A stretch of DNA of 48,417 bases from Pontibacter aydingkolensis (GTDB lineage: Bacteria > Bacteroidota > Bacteroidia > Cytophagales > Hymenobacteraceae), in contig NZ_JAHYXK010000024.1 in assembly GCF_019443125.1 (NCBI RefSeq), positions 1 through 48,417 on the forward strand, in the 5' to 3' direction. Below the pieces are notes generated by a model. That model had not been told where the DNA came from. It searched no databases and saw only the letters and a program-made list of their open reading frames with translations. The translations under genes were made by a program, and so were the position numbers. Positions 16,826-25,709 of the stretch are shown one piece after another; the stretch's first letter is position 1; every line of letters starts with the position of its first letter.

Positions 16826-16857
16826 AAAAAGGAGGAACATTTCTGATCCTCCTTTTT
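16826..16857. terminator. bidirectional terminator below the TPR gene
   Basis: An 11-bp stem AAAAAGGAGGA/TCCTCCTTTTT with a 10-nt loop. It ends 17 bp from the stop of the TPR gene and serves the minus-strand gyrA-TPR block. Confidence 0.85.
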
Positions 16858-16874
16858 AAGTAAAGTATTTTAAA

Positions 16875-18008
16875 TTACTGATTCAAGTGCTTAGAATACT
16901 TATCAGCTTGTGCCTTATTGCCTAAGCGCGTATGTACTTTAACCAGTGTAGAAATTGTACCTTGGTCGTTTGGCTGTACCTCAAGTGCCTTCTCAAAGTA
17001 TGGCAAAGAAGCTTCGTAATGCTTTTTAGCCTGAGCTTCTAGTGCTTTACCTCTTTTCTGGTAAGTTGCATAGTCCATTTTAGCAGCCTTGTTGTTAATG
17101 TCGCTACCTTTATTGTACTCCAGTACGCCTAAGTTATAGTAAGCATCAAAGTTGTTCGGGTCTATTTCAATGGCTTTCTTGTAGCTGGCAGTGGCACCTT
17201 CCAGGTTGTTCTTACGCTCCTGTAGGTTACCTAATACAGCATGTAAGCTAGCATTTTTCGGATCTGCTTTAATAGCATTTTCCAACTTAGTCATTGCCTC
17301 ATCAGCACGATCGTTTTTCAGGTAATACTTAAGCTCTTCCTGCATCAGAAACACACTGTTCGGGTGCTCTTTAAGTGCAGCAGAAAGCGTGCTCATTACT
17401 GCTTCGTCGCTAGCTTCTGTAGCTTGCTGTAACTGTACTTTGTTTTTATAAACATCTTCAGTTTTATGGCCGATCTGAATCAGGTTATCATAAAAAGAGA
17501 TTGCCTGCGGGTAATCCTGCTTAGCTGTGGCAGCATAGGCAGCATAAAGTACAGCTGTAGTATCTGTAGGTTCTATTTCAGAAGCTAATTTATACTTCTG
17601 GATGGCTTGGTCCCACTCCTGATTGTTATGGAACTCTACTGCCTGGTTTAACACTTGACCATAAAGCATTTGCTTACGCTCTGGTACCAGTTTTCCGAAT
17701 TCACCGCTCTTGCCGTCTATAGCTAATGTTTTGTCAAAAGACTCCAATACTATATCTAGTGTCTGGTCGTTCGCCATTTTGCCATAGATCGGGTTGCCGA
17801 TCATATCCTGGTATATAACGCCACGATAAAACCATGTTTTAGCTTTATCCTGCGTCTTTTTGTGGGTTATTGCCTTGTCGATATCAGCTTGTGCTTTGTC
17901 TAATACACCATTCTTATGGTTTAGTATAGCACTATTCACAGCTGAGTTCTGCGCGCTTGCAACTGTAACGGTTGCTGCGGCAAAGGCAGTTAAAAGTATT
18001 CTTTTCAT
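16875..18008 (-). CDS. secreted TPR-repeat protein
   Basis: The start at 18008 was chosen because it begins a clear signal peptide (MKRILLTAFAAATVTVASAQ); an upstream in-frame ATG at 18110 would add 34 atypical residues inside the gyrA end. The product has 377 residues. After the signal it has several TPR helices; the clearest consensus repeats lie about residues 240-310, with LHAVLGNLQERKNNLEGATA and FDAYYNLGVLEYNKGSD. Such proteins act as periplasmic scaffolds. It starts 73 bp after gyrA with no terminator between, so it may be co-transcribed. A specific partner is not evident. Confidence 0.85.
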   Translation of the reverse strand: MKRILLTAFAAATVTVASAQNSAVNSAILNHKNGVLDKAQADIDKAITHKKTQDKAKTWFYRGVIYQDMIGNPIYGKMANDQTLDIVLESFDKTLAIDGKSGEFGKLVPERKQMLYGQVLNQAVEFHNNQEWDQAIQKYKLASEIEPTDTTAVLYAAYAATAKQDYPQAISFYDNLIQIGHKTEDVYKNKVQLQQATEASDEAVMSTLSAALKEHPNSVFLMQEELKYYLKNDRADEAMTKLENAIKADPKNASLHAVLGNLQERKNNLEGATASYKKAIEIDPNNFDAYYNLGVLEYNKGSDINNKAAKMDYATYQKRGKALEAQAKKHYEASLPYFEKALEVQPNDQGTISTLVKVHTRLGNKAQADKYSKHLNQ

Positions 18009-18081
18009 ACTAGTTTGTGAAAATGGTTTGTTTGTCTGTTTAACGAATATTAAATGAAATAAAATTCCCTTTAAGTACAGT

Positions 18082-20622
18082 TTACTCTTCTTCGGTTGTT
18101 TCCGGGTCAATCATCGTATCAGGTTGCAAAGAGTCTTCCGGAGTAATTCCAGACTGTTCAAGCACAATCTCTTCCTCATCCTCCATCTCAATTTTAGCCA
18201 CCGAAGATATCTGATCACCTTCGTTTATCTTTATCAGGCGCACACCCTGCGTAGCACGGCCAATTACCCTGATATCAGATACACGCAACCTAATAGTAAT
18301 ACCGGAACGGTTAATGATCATCAGATCATCTGTATCCACCACTCCTTTTATAGCTACCAGGTTACCGGTTTTGTCAGTAACGTTCATGGTTTTAACACCT
18401 TTACCGCCTCGGTTCGTGATGCGGTACTCGTCTAGTATAGAGCGTTTACCAAAACCGTTTTCAGAAACAACCAATAGTTCTGTGTTTTCATTCTGTACAC
18501 AAACCATACCAACTACTTTGTCGTTTGGTCCGCCAAGCGTTACAGCGCGTACACCGGCTGCATTTCTGCCCATTGGTCTTACCTGTGTCTCGTTAAAGCG
18601 AATAGCTCTGCCAGACTGTAACGCAATAATGATCTCGCTGTTGCCATTGGTCATCTGTACATCCAGCAATCTGTCGCCTTCATTAATGGTAATCGCGTTG
18701 ATACCATTCGTTCTCGGGCGGGAATAAGCCTCCAGTACAGTTTTCTTTATAGTTCCATTCTCTGTAATGAATACCAGGTTGTGGTTCAGTACGAAATCCT
18801 GGTTCTTAAGGTCATGCACGTTTAATACTGCACGTACTTTATCCTCTTTCTCAATCTGGATAATGTTCTGTATTGCGCGGCCTTTGGTGGTCTTCCCTCC
18901 TTCCGGAATCTCGTATACTTTTAACCAGAACACTTTACCATACTCTGTAAAGAACAGCATGTGGTGATGCGTGCTGGCAATAAACAAGTGCTCTGTAAAG
19001 TCGCTTTCCTTAGATGCGGCCACGCCTCTTGACCCAACACCGCCACGGCTCTGGCTGCGGTATTCGCTTAGCGATGTGCGTTTGATATAGCCTTCGTGAG
19101 AAATGGTGATTACCATGTTCTCTTCCGGTATCATGTCTTCGTAAGAAATATCGCCTGTGCTGGCCTCTATGCTCGTACGACGCGCGTCGCCATAGCGGTC
19201 TTTTATCTCGGTGAGTTCATCTTTAATGATCTGCATCCTTCTTTCTTCGTTAGACAGGATGTCGTTCAGATCATCGATCAGTTTCATCAACTCATCATAC
19301 TCCTGCTGTATCTTGTCACGCTCAAGGCCGGTAAGGCGATGTAAACGCATGTCAAGTATGGCACGGGCCTGAATCTCAGTTAACTGGAAACGCTCGATCA
19401 AACCATTACGGGCAACCTCAGGGTCACGGGACGAACGGATCAGGCTGATTACTTCGTCCAGGTTATCTAATGCGATAAGCAATCCTTCCAGGATGTGGGC
19501 ACGCTTCTGTGCCTCTTCCAGTTCGTACTGCGTTCTGCGGACAACTACCTCATGGCGATGATCTACAAAGTGATGGATCATGTCCTTCAGGTTCAGCGTC
19601 ATTGGGCGGCCTTTTACAAGCGCCACGTTGTTAACACCAAACGAAGACTGTAATGCTGTATACTTGTACAGGTTGTTCAATACCACATTTGGTATCGCGT
19701 CACGCTTCAGGTCGTACACAATGCGCAAACCATCGCGGTCCGACTCATCGCGCAAGTCAGAGATACCTTCTATTTTTTTCTCGTTGATCAACGCAGCCGT
19801 TTTCTCTATTAGAGAGGCCTTGTTAACCATGTATGGAATCTCTGTTACAATGATCTGCTCTTTACCGGTAGCGGTTGTCTCAAAAATGGCACGGCCACGC
19901 ATTAAAACGCGGCCACGGCCTGTTTCAAAAGCAGATTTTACGCCATCATATCCGTAAATGATACCACCTGTCGGAAAGTCTGGCGCAGTTATGTAATGCA
20001 TTAGTTCCGCAATGGTGATCTCGCGGTTGTCTATATATGCTACGATGCCATTTACAACCTCTGTAAGGTTGTGCGGCGCCATGTTGGTGGCCATACCTAC
20101 CGCGATACCAGATGTACCGTTTACCAAAAGATTTGGCAGCTTGGCAGGCATTACGCTCGGCTCTTTTAAAGAGTCGTCGAAGTTAGGTACAAAATCAACA
20201 GTGTTCTTGTCCAGGTCATTCAGCAGCTCGTCGGCAACACGCTTGAGGCGTGCCTCAGTATAACGCATGGCAGCCGGTGAGTCACCGTCTATAGAGCCGT
20301 AGTTACCCTGTCCGTCTACCAGCGGGTAACGCAGCGACCACTCCTGGGCCATACGCACCATTGTTTCGTAAACAGAGGAGTCACCGTGCGGGTGGTATTT
20401 ACCCAGCACCTCTCCTACTATCCTGGCAGATTTCTTATAAGCTTTGTTGTACGATACCCCCAGTTCGGACATTCCGTACAGTACACGGCGGTGCACTGGT
20501 TTAAGTCCATCCCGAACATCGGGTAAGGCTCTGGAAATGATAACAGACATTGAGTAGTCGATATACGCACCGCGCATCTCATCTTCAATGTTGATCGGTA
20601 TTATTCGTTCGCCTTCGTTCAT
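18082..20622 (-). CDS. gyrA: DNA gyrase subunit A
   Basis: 846 residues, normal for GyrA. The N-terminal breakage-reunion domain carries the catalytic Tyr121 in [10 protein letters not shown]. The quinolone region reads [13 protein letters not shown], with Ser82 at the E. coli Ser83 position and Glu86 at Asp87. The C-terminal beta-pinwheel starts near residue 500 with a GyrA-box-like [11 protein letters not shown], and an acidic tail ends the protein ([12 protein letters not shown]). With GyrB it adds negative supercoils. It contains fewer TATACT words than neighbouring genes. A TPR gene follows 73 bp downstream. Confidence 0.97.
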   Translation of the reverse strand: MNEGERIIPINIEDEMRGAYIDYSMSVIISRALPDVRDGLKPVHRRVLYGMSELGVSYNKAYKKSARIVGEVLGKYHPHGDSSVYETMVRMAQEWSLRYPLVDGQGNYGSIDGDSPAAMRYTEARLKRVADELLNDLDKNTVDFVPNFDDSLKEPSVMPAKLPNLLVNGTSGIAVGMATNMAPHNLTEVVNGIVAYIDNREITIAELMHYITAPDFPTGGIIYGYDGVKSAFETGRGRVLMRGRAIFETTATGKEQIIVTEIPYMVNKASLIEKTAALINEKKIEGISDLRDESDRDGLRIVYDLKRDAIPNVVLNNLYKYTALQSSFGVNNVALVKGRPMTLNLKDMIHHFVDHRHEVVVRRTQYELEEAQKRAHILEGLLIALDNLDEVISLIRSSRDPEVARNGLIERFQLTEIQARAILDMRLHRLTGLERDKIQQEYDELMKLIDDLNDILSNEERRMQIIKDELTEIKDRYGDARRTSIEASTGDISYEDMIPEENMVITISHEGYIKRTSLSEYRSQSRGGVGSRGVAASKESDFTEHLFIASTHHHMLFFTEYGKVFWLKVYEIPEGGKTTKGRAIQNIIQIEKEDKVRAVLNVHDLKNQDFVLNHNLVFITENGTIKKTVLEAYSRPRTNGINAITINEGDRLLDVQMTNGNSEIIIALQSGRAIRFNETQVRPMGRNAAGVRAVTLGGPNDKVVGMVCVQNENTELLVVSENGFGKRSILDEYRITNRGGKGVKTMNVTDKTGNLVAIKGVVDTDDLMIINRSGITIRLRVSDIRVIGRATQGVRLIKINEGDQISSVAKIEMEDEEEIVLEQSGITPEDSLQPDTMIDPETTEEE

Positions 20623-20704
20623 GTCTAAGGTCTAAAATAATTTAATTATGTCGTTGTTTTAGATAGGGCAAGTTAAGCAAAAAAGCCGTTAAGGCCTATA
20701 TAGC

Positions 20705-20944
20705 TTAATTCTTATTTTTGCTTTTGTTCGTTCTGGAAGGTGCTTTTTCCTTTGATGCCTTCGGGAGTTTCTCTCCTACTTTAGGGTTTTGCTTTTTCCA
20801 GAGAGGTTGCCCCCTGAATTCTTCCTCCCCGTGCGCATGCACCATGCGCACATGGCAGGTGTATATCGGGCAGGTTTTGCAAGAGGTTAAAAGCGAGAAA
20901 ATAAGAGCAATGCCAAGAAAAAGAAACAGTCTGGTTGTTGCCAT
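20705..20944 (-). CDS. small Cys-rich lipoprotein of unknown function
   Basis: The start at 20944 was chosen because the signal peptide begins there (MATTRLFLFLGIALIFSLL). The 79-residue product has a lipobox LTSC. It is followed at once by a Cys-rich stretch CKTCPIYTCHVRMVHAHG, giving two further Cys and several His close to the lipid anchor. The tail is basic (Lys-rich). I do not recognise a family function. It is probably an outer-membrane or periplasm-facing lipoprotein and could bind a metal (inference). It lies upstream of gyrA on the same strand with an 82-bp gap. Confidence 0.65.
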   Translation of the reverse strand: MATTRLFLFLGIALIFSLLTSCKTCPIYTCHVRMVHAHGEEEFRGQPLWKKQNPKVGEKLPKASKEKAPSRTNKSKNKN

Positions 20945-21068
20945 GTATAAAGGGTTTAAAAGCGCCGCCAAATGGCAACTGCTGTTATATCCGTATCATA
21001 CAAAAGTAAGCATTTTAGCTTAAATAAACCAGCTTTTTGGGTTATAGTTTCTCTCTGTCAGAAGCTGC

Positions 21069-21836
21069 TTAAGGCTGAAACCCGTTAACTGTAAATCCTC
21101 CGTCTACGGCAAGAGTTTGGCCGGTAATATAAGCCGCAGCTGGCATACACAGAAATGCTACTGCAGCCGATACGTCTTCCGGTTTTCCAATCTGCTGCAT
21201 GGGCGTTCTGCCGATCACAGCGTCTGCGTAGTCTTTGTTCTTTAGCACGGTTTGGGCAAGTGGTGTGCTTATATACCAGGGAGCGACTGCATTTACCCGT
21301 ATGCCATCCAGAGCCCATTCAGCTGCCAGGTTTTTTGTAAGCTGCGTAAGTGCTGCTTTGGTCATGCCATATATGCTGCCGGTGCGCACGTGGGTTAGTC
21401 CCGCCACAGAGGTTACATGTATGATATTACCCTGTCCGCATTTTTTAAGCTCGGGGTAAAGCAGTCTGTTTAGGTCAAAAGCGGATCTCAGGTTGGTGTT
21501 CATCACAAAGTCATACTCCTCGGAAGTATAGTCTGCTGTGGGCTTGCGTATGTTTGTTCCCACGTTGTTTACTAGTATGTCCAGATCCGTCCAGAGCTCC
21601 TGTACAGCTTCCAGCACTTTGCTACGGCCTTCTGTGGTGCTTACGTCGGCGATCAGCGTACTTAGTCTTTCAGGGTGCTGCTGGTGCAGCTTATCAAGGT
21701 CTTCGGGTTTACGCGCCACAGCCAGCACTTCAGCGCCCAATGCTATGAACTCTGCCACTATGGCTTCTCCTATGCCTTTAGATCCTCCAGTAACTACAGC
21801 TTTTTTGCCTGTAAGCAACCATCTGTTTTGTGCCAT
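21069..21836 (-). CDS. SDR-family oxidoreductase (tropinone-reductase-like)
   Basis: A 255-residue classical short-chain dehydrogenase. The nucleotide-binding TGGSKGIG is at 16-23, NNVG at 90-93, catalytic Ser143 in HVTSVAG, Tyr156 and Lys160 in YGMTK, and a C-terminal [10 protein letters not shown]. It reduces a carbonyl or oxidises an alcohol with NAD(P)H; the overall pattern is closest to tropinone-reductase-like SDRs, but the substrate cannot be assigned. It is divergent from the secreted protein at 22100, with a palindromic site between them. Confidence 0.88.
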   Translation of the reverse strand: MAQNRWLLTGKKAVVTGGSKGIGEAIVAEFIALGAEVLAVARKPEDLDKLHQQHPERLSTLIADVSTTEGRSKVLEAVQELWTDLDILVNNVGTNIRKPTADYTSEEYDFVMNTNLRSAFDLNRLLYPELKKCGQGNIIHVTSVAGLTHVRTGSIYGMTKAALTQLTKNLAAEWALDGIRVNAVAPWYISTPLAQTVLKNKDYADAVIGRTPMQQIGKPEDVSAAVAFLCMPAAAYITGQTLAVDGGFTVNGFQP

Positions 21837-21884
21837 TTATATCGCTTTTATGATAATCTATAATTAGTAAAGTTATTATATATC

Positions 21885-21910
21885 GGATCATGAACAAATT
21901 TTGTTGATCC
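21885..21910. promoter_or_regulatory. candidate operator palindrome
   Basis: GGATC..AACAAA and TTTGTT..GATCC form a dyad with a 3-bp asymmetry in one arm. It lies about 50 bp upstream of the SDR start in the divergent gap and could bind a regulator of that gene. Confidence 0.35.
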
Positions 21911-22099
21911 CACATAGCAGTGGCTAAGTATAAAGTTTAAATTAGATGTTACAACTTAATTATATATTATAATTTTTTATTTGCTACTATCGCATATTCA
22001 GTCTTAAGAATCTAAGTTTATAATCAGTTTTACCCAATATAAGTGTGACGCATTCTACCATTACTAAACAACCTTAAATTTTAACTACAGCCCTTATTA

Positions 22100-22792
22100 A
22101 TGAAAAGACTACTTTTTTTAATTCCTTGTGCATTTGCCTCGCAGGTTTTATTTGCACAACAAGCATCTCTCCATGATATCAACGGAAAGGCTGTACAAGC
22201 TTTTGATAGCCGGTACACTGGTATTAAGGGAACTCCATACTTTCTGCCTGGCTGGAGCAAAGCAAATTTAGTAATTAGCTCTAAAACCATTTTTGAGAAC
22301 CTGGATGTTAAGTATAATGTGATTGACAATAATCTTTTATACCGTACAGATAAAGGTGAAGAGAAGGTTATAAGTGCAAACCAGGTTAATAGCTTTGTTT
22401 TAAAGGACTCTACAAGCGCGCAAAGGTTTGTCTTTAAAAAGCTGGAAAATGTTACAGGAATAGACCCCAAGTTTGCTCCCCAGTTTTGTGTAATGCTCCA
22501 CGAGGGTAATTCGTCGCAGTTGGTCTTAATGCCTGTGAAGAGATTTATTAAAGCAGATTTTACCGGTGCTTACAGCGCCGAGAGAACATCCGATGAGATC
22601 GTTAACGAGTATGTATACTACTTTATAAATAAAAATAAAAAAGCAGAAAAAGTAAAACTAAATAAGAAAAGCCTTTTGAGTGTTGTAAATGATAAACAGA
22701 ATGAGGTGAAAGCTTATATAGACAAACAGAAATTAGACACCTCTACCGAAAAAGGCTGGTTAAAAGCCTTGAGTTATTACGAGACACTTTAA
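22100..22792 (+). CDS. secreted protein of unknown function
   Basis: 230 residues with a signal peptide (MKRLLFLIPCAFASQVLFAQ, cleavage after AFAQ-like). The mature part is rich in beta-forming sequence, with GTPYFLPGWSKANLVISS and KYNVIDNNLLYRTDKGEEK. It ends in a lysine-rich region and a helix-prone tail. The pattern is seen in secreted Bacteroidota proteins of unknown function; I cannot give a family name. It is predicted to be periplasmic. It ends in a very strong hairpin shared with the convergent gene. Confidence 0.75.
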   Translation: MKRLLFLIPCAFASQVLFAQQASLHDINGKAVQAFDSRYTGIKGTPYFLPGWSKANLVISSKTIFENLDVKYNVIDNNLLYRTDKGEEKVISANQVNSFVLKDSTSAQRFVFKKLENVTGIDPKFAPQFCVMLHEGNSSQLVLMPVKRFIKADFTGAYSAERTSDEIVNEYVYYFINKNKKAEKVKLNKKSLLSVVNDKQNEVKAYIDKQKLDTSTEKGWLKALSYYETL

Positions 22793-22794
22793 TA

Positions 22795-22839
22795 AGCTAA
22801 ACTAAACAGGCGCTTTGTTAGCGCCTGTTTAGTTTAGCT
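22795..22839. terminator. perfect 20-bp hairpin between convergent genes
   Basis: The arms at 22795-22814 and 22820-22839 are perfectly complementary over 20 bp, with a 5-nt TTGTT loop and a GC-rich top. No long T-run follows on either strand, so it may act as a bidirectional transcript-end or stability element. Confidence 0.65.
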
Positions 22840-22867
22840 AGTAAGAAGAGCTGTTCACTTAATTGAC

Positions 22868-23887
22868 CTATTTGTTGCCTTTGATCCTGTTCCAATACGC
22901 AGTCAGGTAATTACTGTCTATTTTAGGCCTGTTATTTATTTCTTTAAACTGAAGCTGCCCTGGACCATCCTGCCATACATGGTACACAAAAACATACCCT
23001 CCGCCGTCTTCTCGCCAGCCATCAAACTTGCCAAACCGGAGATCATTAATATAGATGCCTTTGTCCGGGGCTTCTTCTACAGTATAATACCCTTTTGTAA
23101 GCTCCAGCAAGCGCGTTAGTTTAGGGTGTCCCAGGTAAGGTTTAATCAGCTCCTGCTGCTGTGGTTCATACTCTAATTCAATATTACTGCTTTCATCTGC
23201 TAACGAATAAAACCCATTGTAAAAACCCTCGTCGGTTTTTGCGGTAACAGACCAGAAAACAGTATTCAGGGGGGTTGGCTTGCTGATGTAGGAGTCATAC
23301 TTTATATTTTGTTCCGAGAAGTTTTGCTCGAATACAGTATTTGCTTTCCCTTTAAAAACAAAGGATAATAGCAAGTATGAAGTACTGATGGCTAAACCGG
23401 TGTAATTTAAAACTCGACGTTTTGAGGATAGCCTGTTGTAAAAAGCAGCAGCTACAGTAAAGCCAAGAAATGGTAACGTATAAAGCGGGTCTATTACAAA
23501 GATGTTGTAAAAAGCAACCCCATAGTTGCTGAATGGCCAGAACAACTGAGTACCCCAGGTAGTACACGCATCCAGCAAGATATGTGTTACAAACCCAAAA
23601 AAGAATAGGTATGTCCAGCGCCAGGTGCCTGCATCATACTTTTTATACAGCCTTTGCAGCAGCCAGCCAAGTACAGGCGACATCACAATCGCAAACAAAA
23701 AAGAGTGAGTGATTGATCTATGGAAGCTTAATTGCTGCACCATATCCAGCAAAGGGTTGGCTAGCACATCTAAGTCGGGTATAGTGCCAGCTATAGCACC
23801 CCACATCATAGCTTTATTGCCTAGCTTTTTACCTGCAATAACCTCTCCTACTGAAGCTCCTAAAACTATTTGTGTCAACGAATCCAT
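22868..23887 (-). CDS. YdjM/DUF457-family membrane metal-dependent hydrolase
   Basis: 339 residues. The start MDSLTQIVLGASVGE, the PDLD motif at about 38-41, and HRSITHS at about 56-62 are the hallmark of the YdjM/LexA-regulated membrane hydrolase family, with likely metal ligands Asp and His. About four to five helices follow in residues 60-190. The last 150 residues are soluble and probably periplasmic. The family is thought to hydrolyse an unknown membrane-linked substrate. It is alone on its strand, convergent with the secreted protein. Confidence 0.85.
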   Translation of the reverse strand: MDSLTQIVLGASVGEVIAGKKLGNKAMMWGAIAGTIPDLDVLANPLLDMVQQLSFHRSITHSFLFAIVMSPVLGWLLQRLYKKYDAGTWRWTYLFFFGFVTHILLDACTTWGTQLFWPFSNYGVAFYNIFVIDPLYTLPFLGFTVAAAFYNRLSSKRRVLNYTGLAISTSYLLLSFVFKGKANTVFEQNFSEQNIKYDSYISKPTPLNTVFWSVTAKTDEGFYNGFYSLADESSNIELEYEPQQQELIKPYLGHPKLTRLLELTKGYYTVEEAPDKGIYINDLRFGKFDGWREDGGGYVFVYHVWQDGPGQLQFKEINNRPKIDSNYLTAYWNRIKGNK

Positions 23888-24070
23888 ACTTGAAACTGTT
23901 AGTGTTGGTGCACCGGTATTGGTAGGTTTTTACTTAAACAATCCTTCAGCCAAAACTTATGTTTATTTTAATTTGAGTCTGCTGTGGTAACAAAGTAATA
24001 CTTTAAAAGGCTTTGCTATTTGATTAATAATAACACAGTTTGGCCCAGACTGAATCACTAGTGAACTATT

Positions 24071-25240
24071 TTAACGTATGATTTTGGCTCGGGTAAACTC
24101 TTTGTTTCTATCAAAAAGGTAACGGAAAGTAGCGTGCGTTTTATAGATGTGGCCTCCGACATGCTCTATCAGGTGCATCATTTTAGGATTAAAGTCTCCT
24201 ATCCAATTCATCTGCAGGTCCACGTAAGGCATACTCCGGTTCCCCTGTATGAATTTGCCAGCTTCTACGATCATGGCCGCTTCAACACCCCTGCTTTGAT
24301 GCTCTGGTGTAATACCGAATACGATACCATACATCGTTTTGCAGGCGCCTCTCCACTTATGAAAGATAAACTTTAACTTACCCCACAGGTCCATTTCGCC
24401 GTTGCCTACGTACCGGAATAGTTTATTTAACTCCGGAATGGCGATGAAGAAACCAACCGGGTCTTCGTTGTAATAGGCAAACCATATAATGCGCTCGTCA
24501 ATTATTGGTTTGAGGGTATTCATAACCCCGGCTGCCTGAGCTTCGCTCATTTCTTTTACACCTTCGTGCTTTGCCCAGCCTTTGTTGTAAACGGTCCTGA
24601 AATCTTCGGTATACTTTTTCAAATCTTTTTTATCCATATGCCGGAAAGAATAGGCCGGATTGGATACTATACGCTCTGCCTTCTCCCTATATTTTTCTGG
24701 GATTGGGTCTTCTACTTTACGATAATAGGTAAACTGATTAAAGTATAAGCCAAAGCCATAGTTTTCGAACAGTTGCTGGTAGTACGGGAAATTATAGTGC
24801 ATGCCATAATTCGGGGGATAGAAGCCGTCTATCAGCAGTCCCCACCACTTATCGCGGTCGCCAAAATTGATAGGGCCGTCCATAGCTTCCATACCACGCT
24901 CCTGAAGCCAGTTTTTGCAGGCATTGAAAAGTATATTAGCAGCTTCCTGGTTGTTGATACAGTCAAAAAAACCCATACCACCTGTTGGCTGCTCAAATGT
25001 TTTAGCTGTTTTCTTGTTTATAAAAGCTGCTACACGCCCAATGGATTTGCCGTTTCCGTCCTTTAGTATCCAGCGAACAGCCTCGCTGTCGCGCAGCAGT
25101 TTGTTTTTCTTTGGATCAAAAACATTGTTGATGTCTTTGTTAAGTGGCCGAATGTAGTTGGGGTCTTTTTTATACATTCTTACCTGCACCATCAAAAACT
25201 CCTGGGCGAGTTCGGGTGTGTTTACCTCTATCAGTTGCAT
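24071..25240 (-). CDS. GNAT-like protein of Bacteroidota type
   Basis: 389 residues, soluble. The second half shows GNAT-fold features: GITPEHQSRGVEAAMI (an acetyl-CoA-binding-like loop) at about 315-330, and DLQMNWIGDFNPKMMHLIEHVGG near the end. The N-terminal half may be a second, degenerate GNAT copy. Such proteins are often listed simply as GNAT family or hypothetical in Bacteroidota; the acceptor is unknown. It is alone on its strand, with tRNA genes upstream. Confidence 0.7.
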   Translation of the reverse strand: MQLIEVNTPELAQEFLMVQVRMYKKDPNYIRPLNKDINNVFDPKKNKLLRDSEAVRWILKDGNGKSIGRVAAFINKKTAKTFEQPTGGMGFFDCINNQEAANILFNACKNWLQERGMEAMDGPINFGDRDKWWGLLIDGFYPPNYGMHYNFPYYQQLFENYGFGLYFNQFTYYRKVEDPIPEKYREKAERIVSNPAYSFRHMDKKDLKKYTEDFRTVYNKGWAKHEGVKEMSEAQAAGVMNTLKPIIDERIIWFAYYNEDPVGFFIAIPELNKLFRYVGNGEMDLWGKLKFIFHKWRGACKTMYGIVFGITPEHQSRGVEAAMIVEAGKFIQGNRSMPYVDLQMNWIGDFNPKMMHLIEHVGGHIYKTHATFRYLFDRNKEFTRAKIIR

Positions 25241-25337
25241 AGTTCTGTCTTGTATCGAAGCGCTAAATAAAGCATTCTGCCAGATAAAACATAATCAGGT
25301 GAAGTATGCGTTAGTGGAGTCAGAATGGCGTAAAACG

Positions 25338-25366
25338 AAAAAAGCCTCCAGATTACTGAAGGCTTT
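25338..25366 (-). terminator. terminator of the tRNA-Thr pair
   Basis: AAAGCCT pairs with AGGCTTT, then after one mismatch CAG pairs with CTG, with an ATTA loop. On the minus strand it ends in a run of six T. It lies 11 bp after the second tRNA. Confidence 0.8.
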
Positions 25367-25376
25367 GCTCTTAATG

Positions 25377-25449
<73 letters not shown>

Positions 25450-25509
25450 TTGTACTTTATGTTTGACTTAAAAAGCAGCAGAAGTACAAACAGTTGCTTT
25501 TTGTAAGTG

Positions 25510-25582
<73 letters not shown>

Positions 25583-25618
25583 TTACTATCTGGTGTGCTT
25601 TAGTGTTTTAAAGCGTTG

Positions 25619-25649
25619 CAAAAGTATAGCGAAGTTTTATATGATGCAA
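25619..25649 (-). promoter_or_regulatory. promoter of the tRNA-Thr pair
   Basis: On the minus strand TTG (25649-25647) is followed after exactly 20 bp by TACTTTTG (25626-25619), within TATACTTTTG. This fits the Bacteroidota -33/-7 pattern well and places the start about 30 bp before the first tRNA. Confidence 0.7.
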
Positions 25650-25709
25650 CTACTCGCCTAAAATTTTTGCAACGCTTTTTATAAGATTTTGAAAGTCAGG
25701 TCTAAAAAC

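Noticed and set aside
20360..20385. Glu at the GyrA position equal to E. coli Asp87 as a quinolone resistance change
   Set aside because: Glu is the normal residue there in some other bacteria (e.g. streptococci), and Ser at position 83 is unchanged, so it is more likely native.
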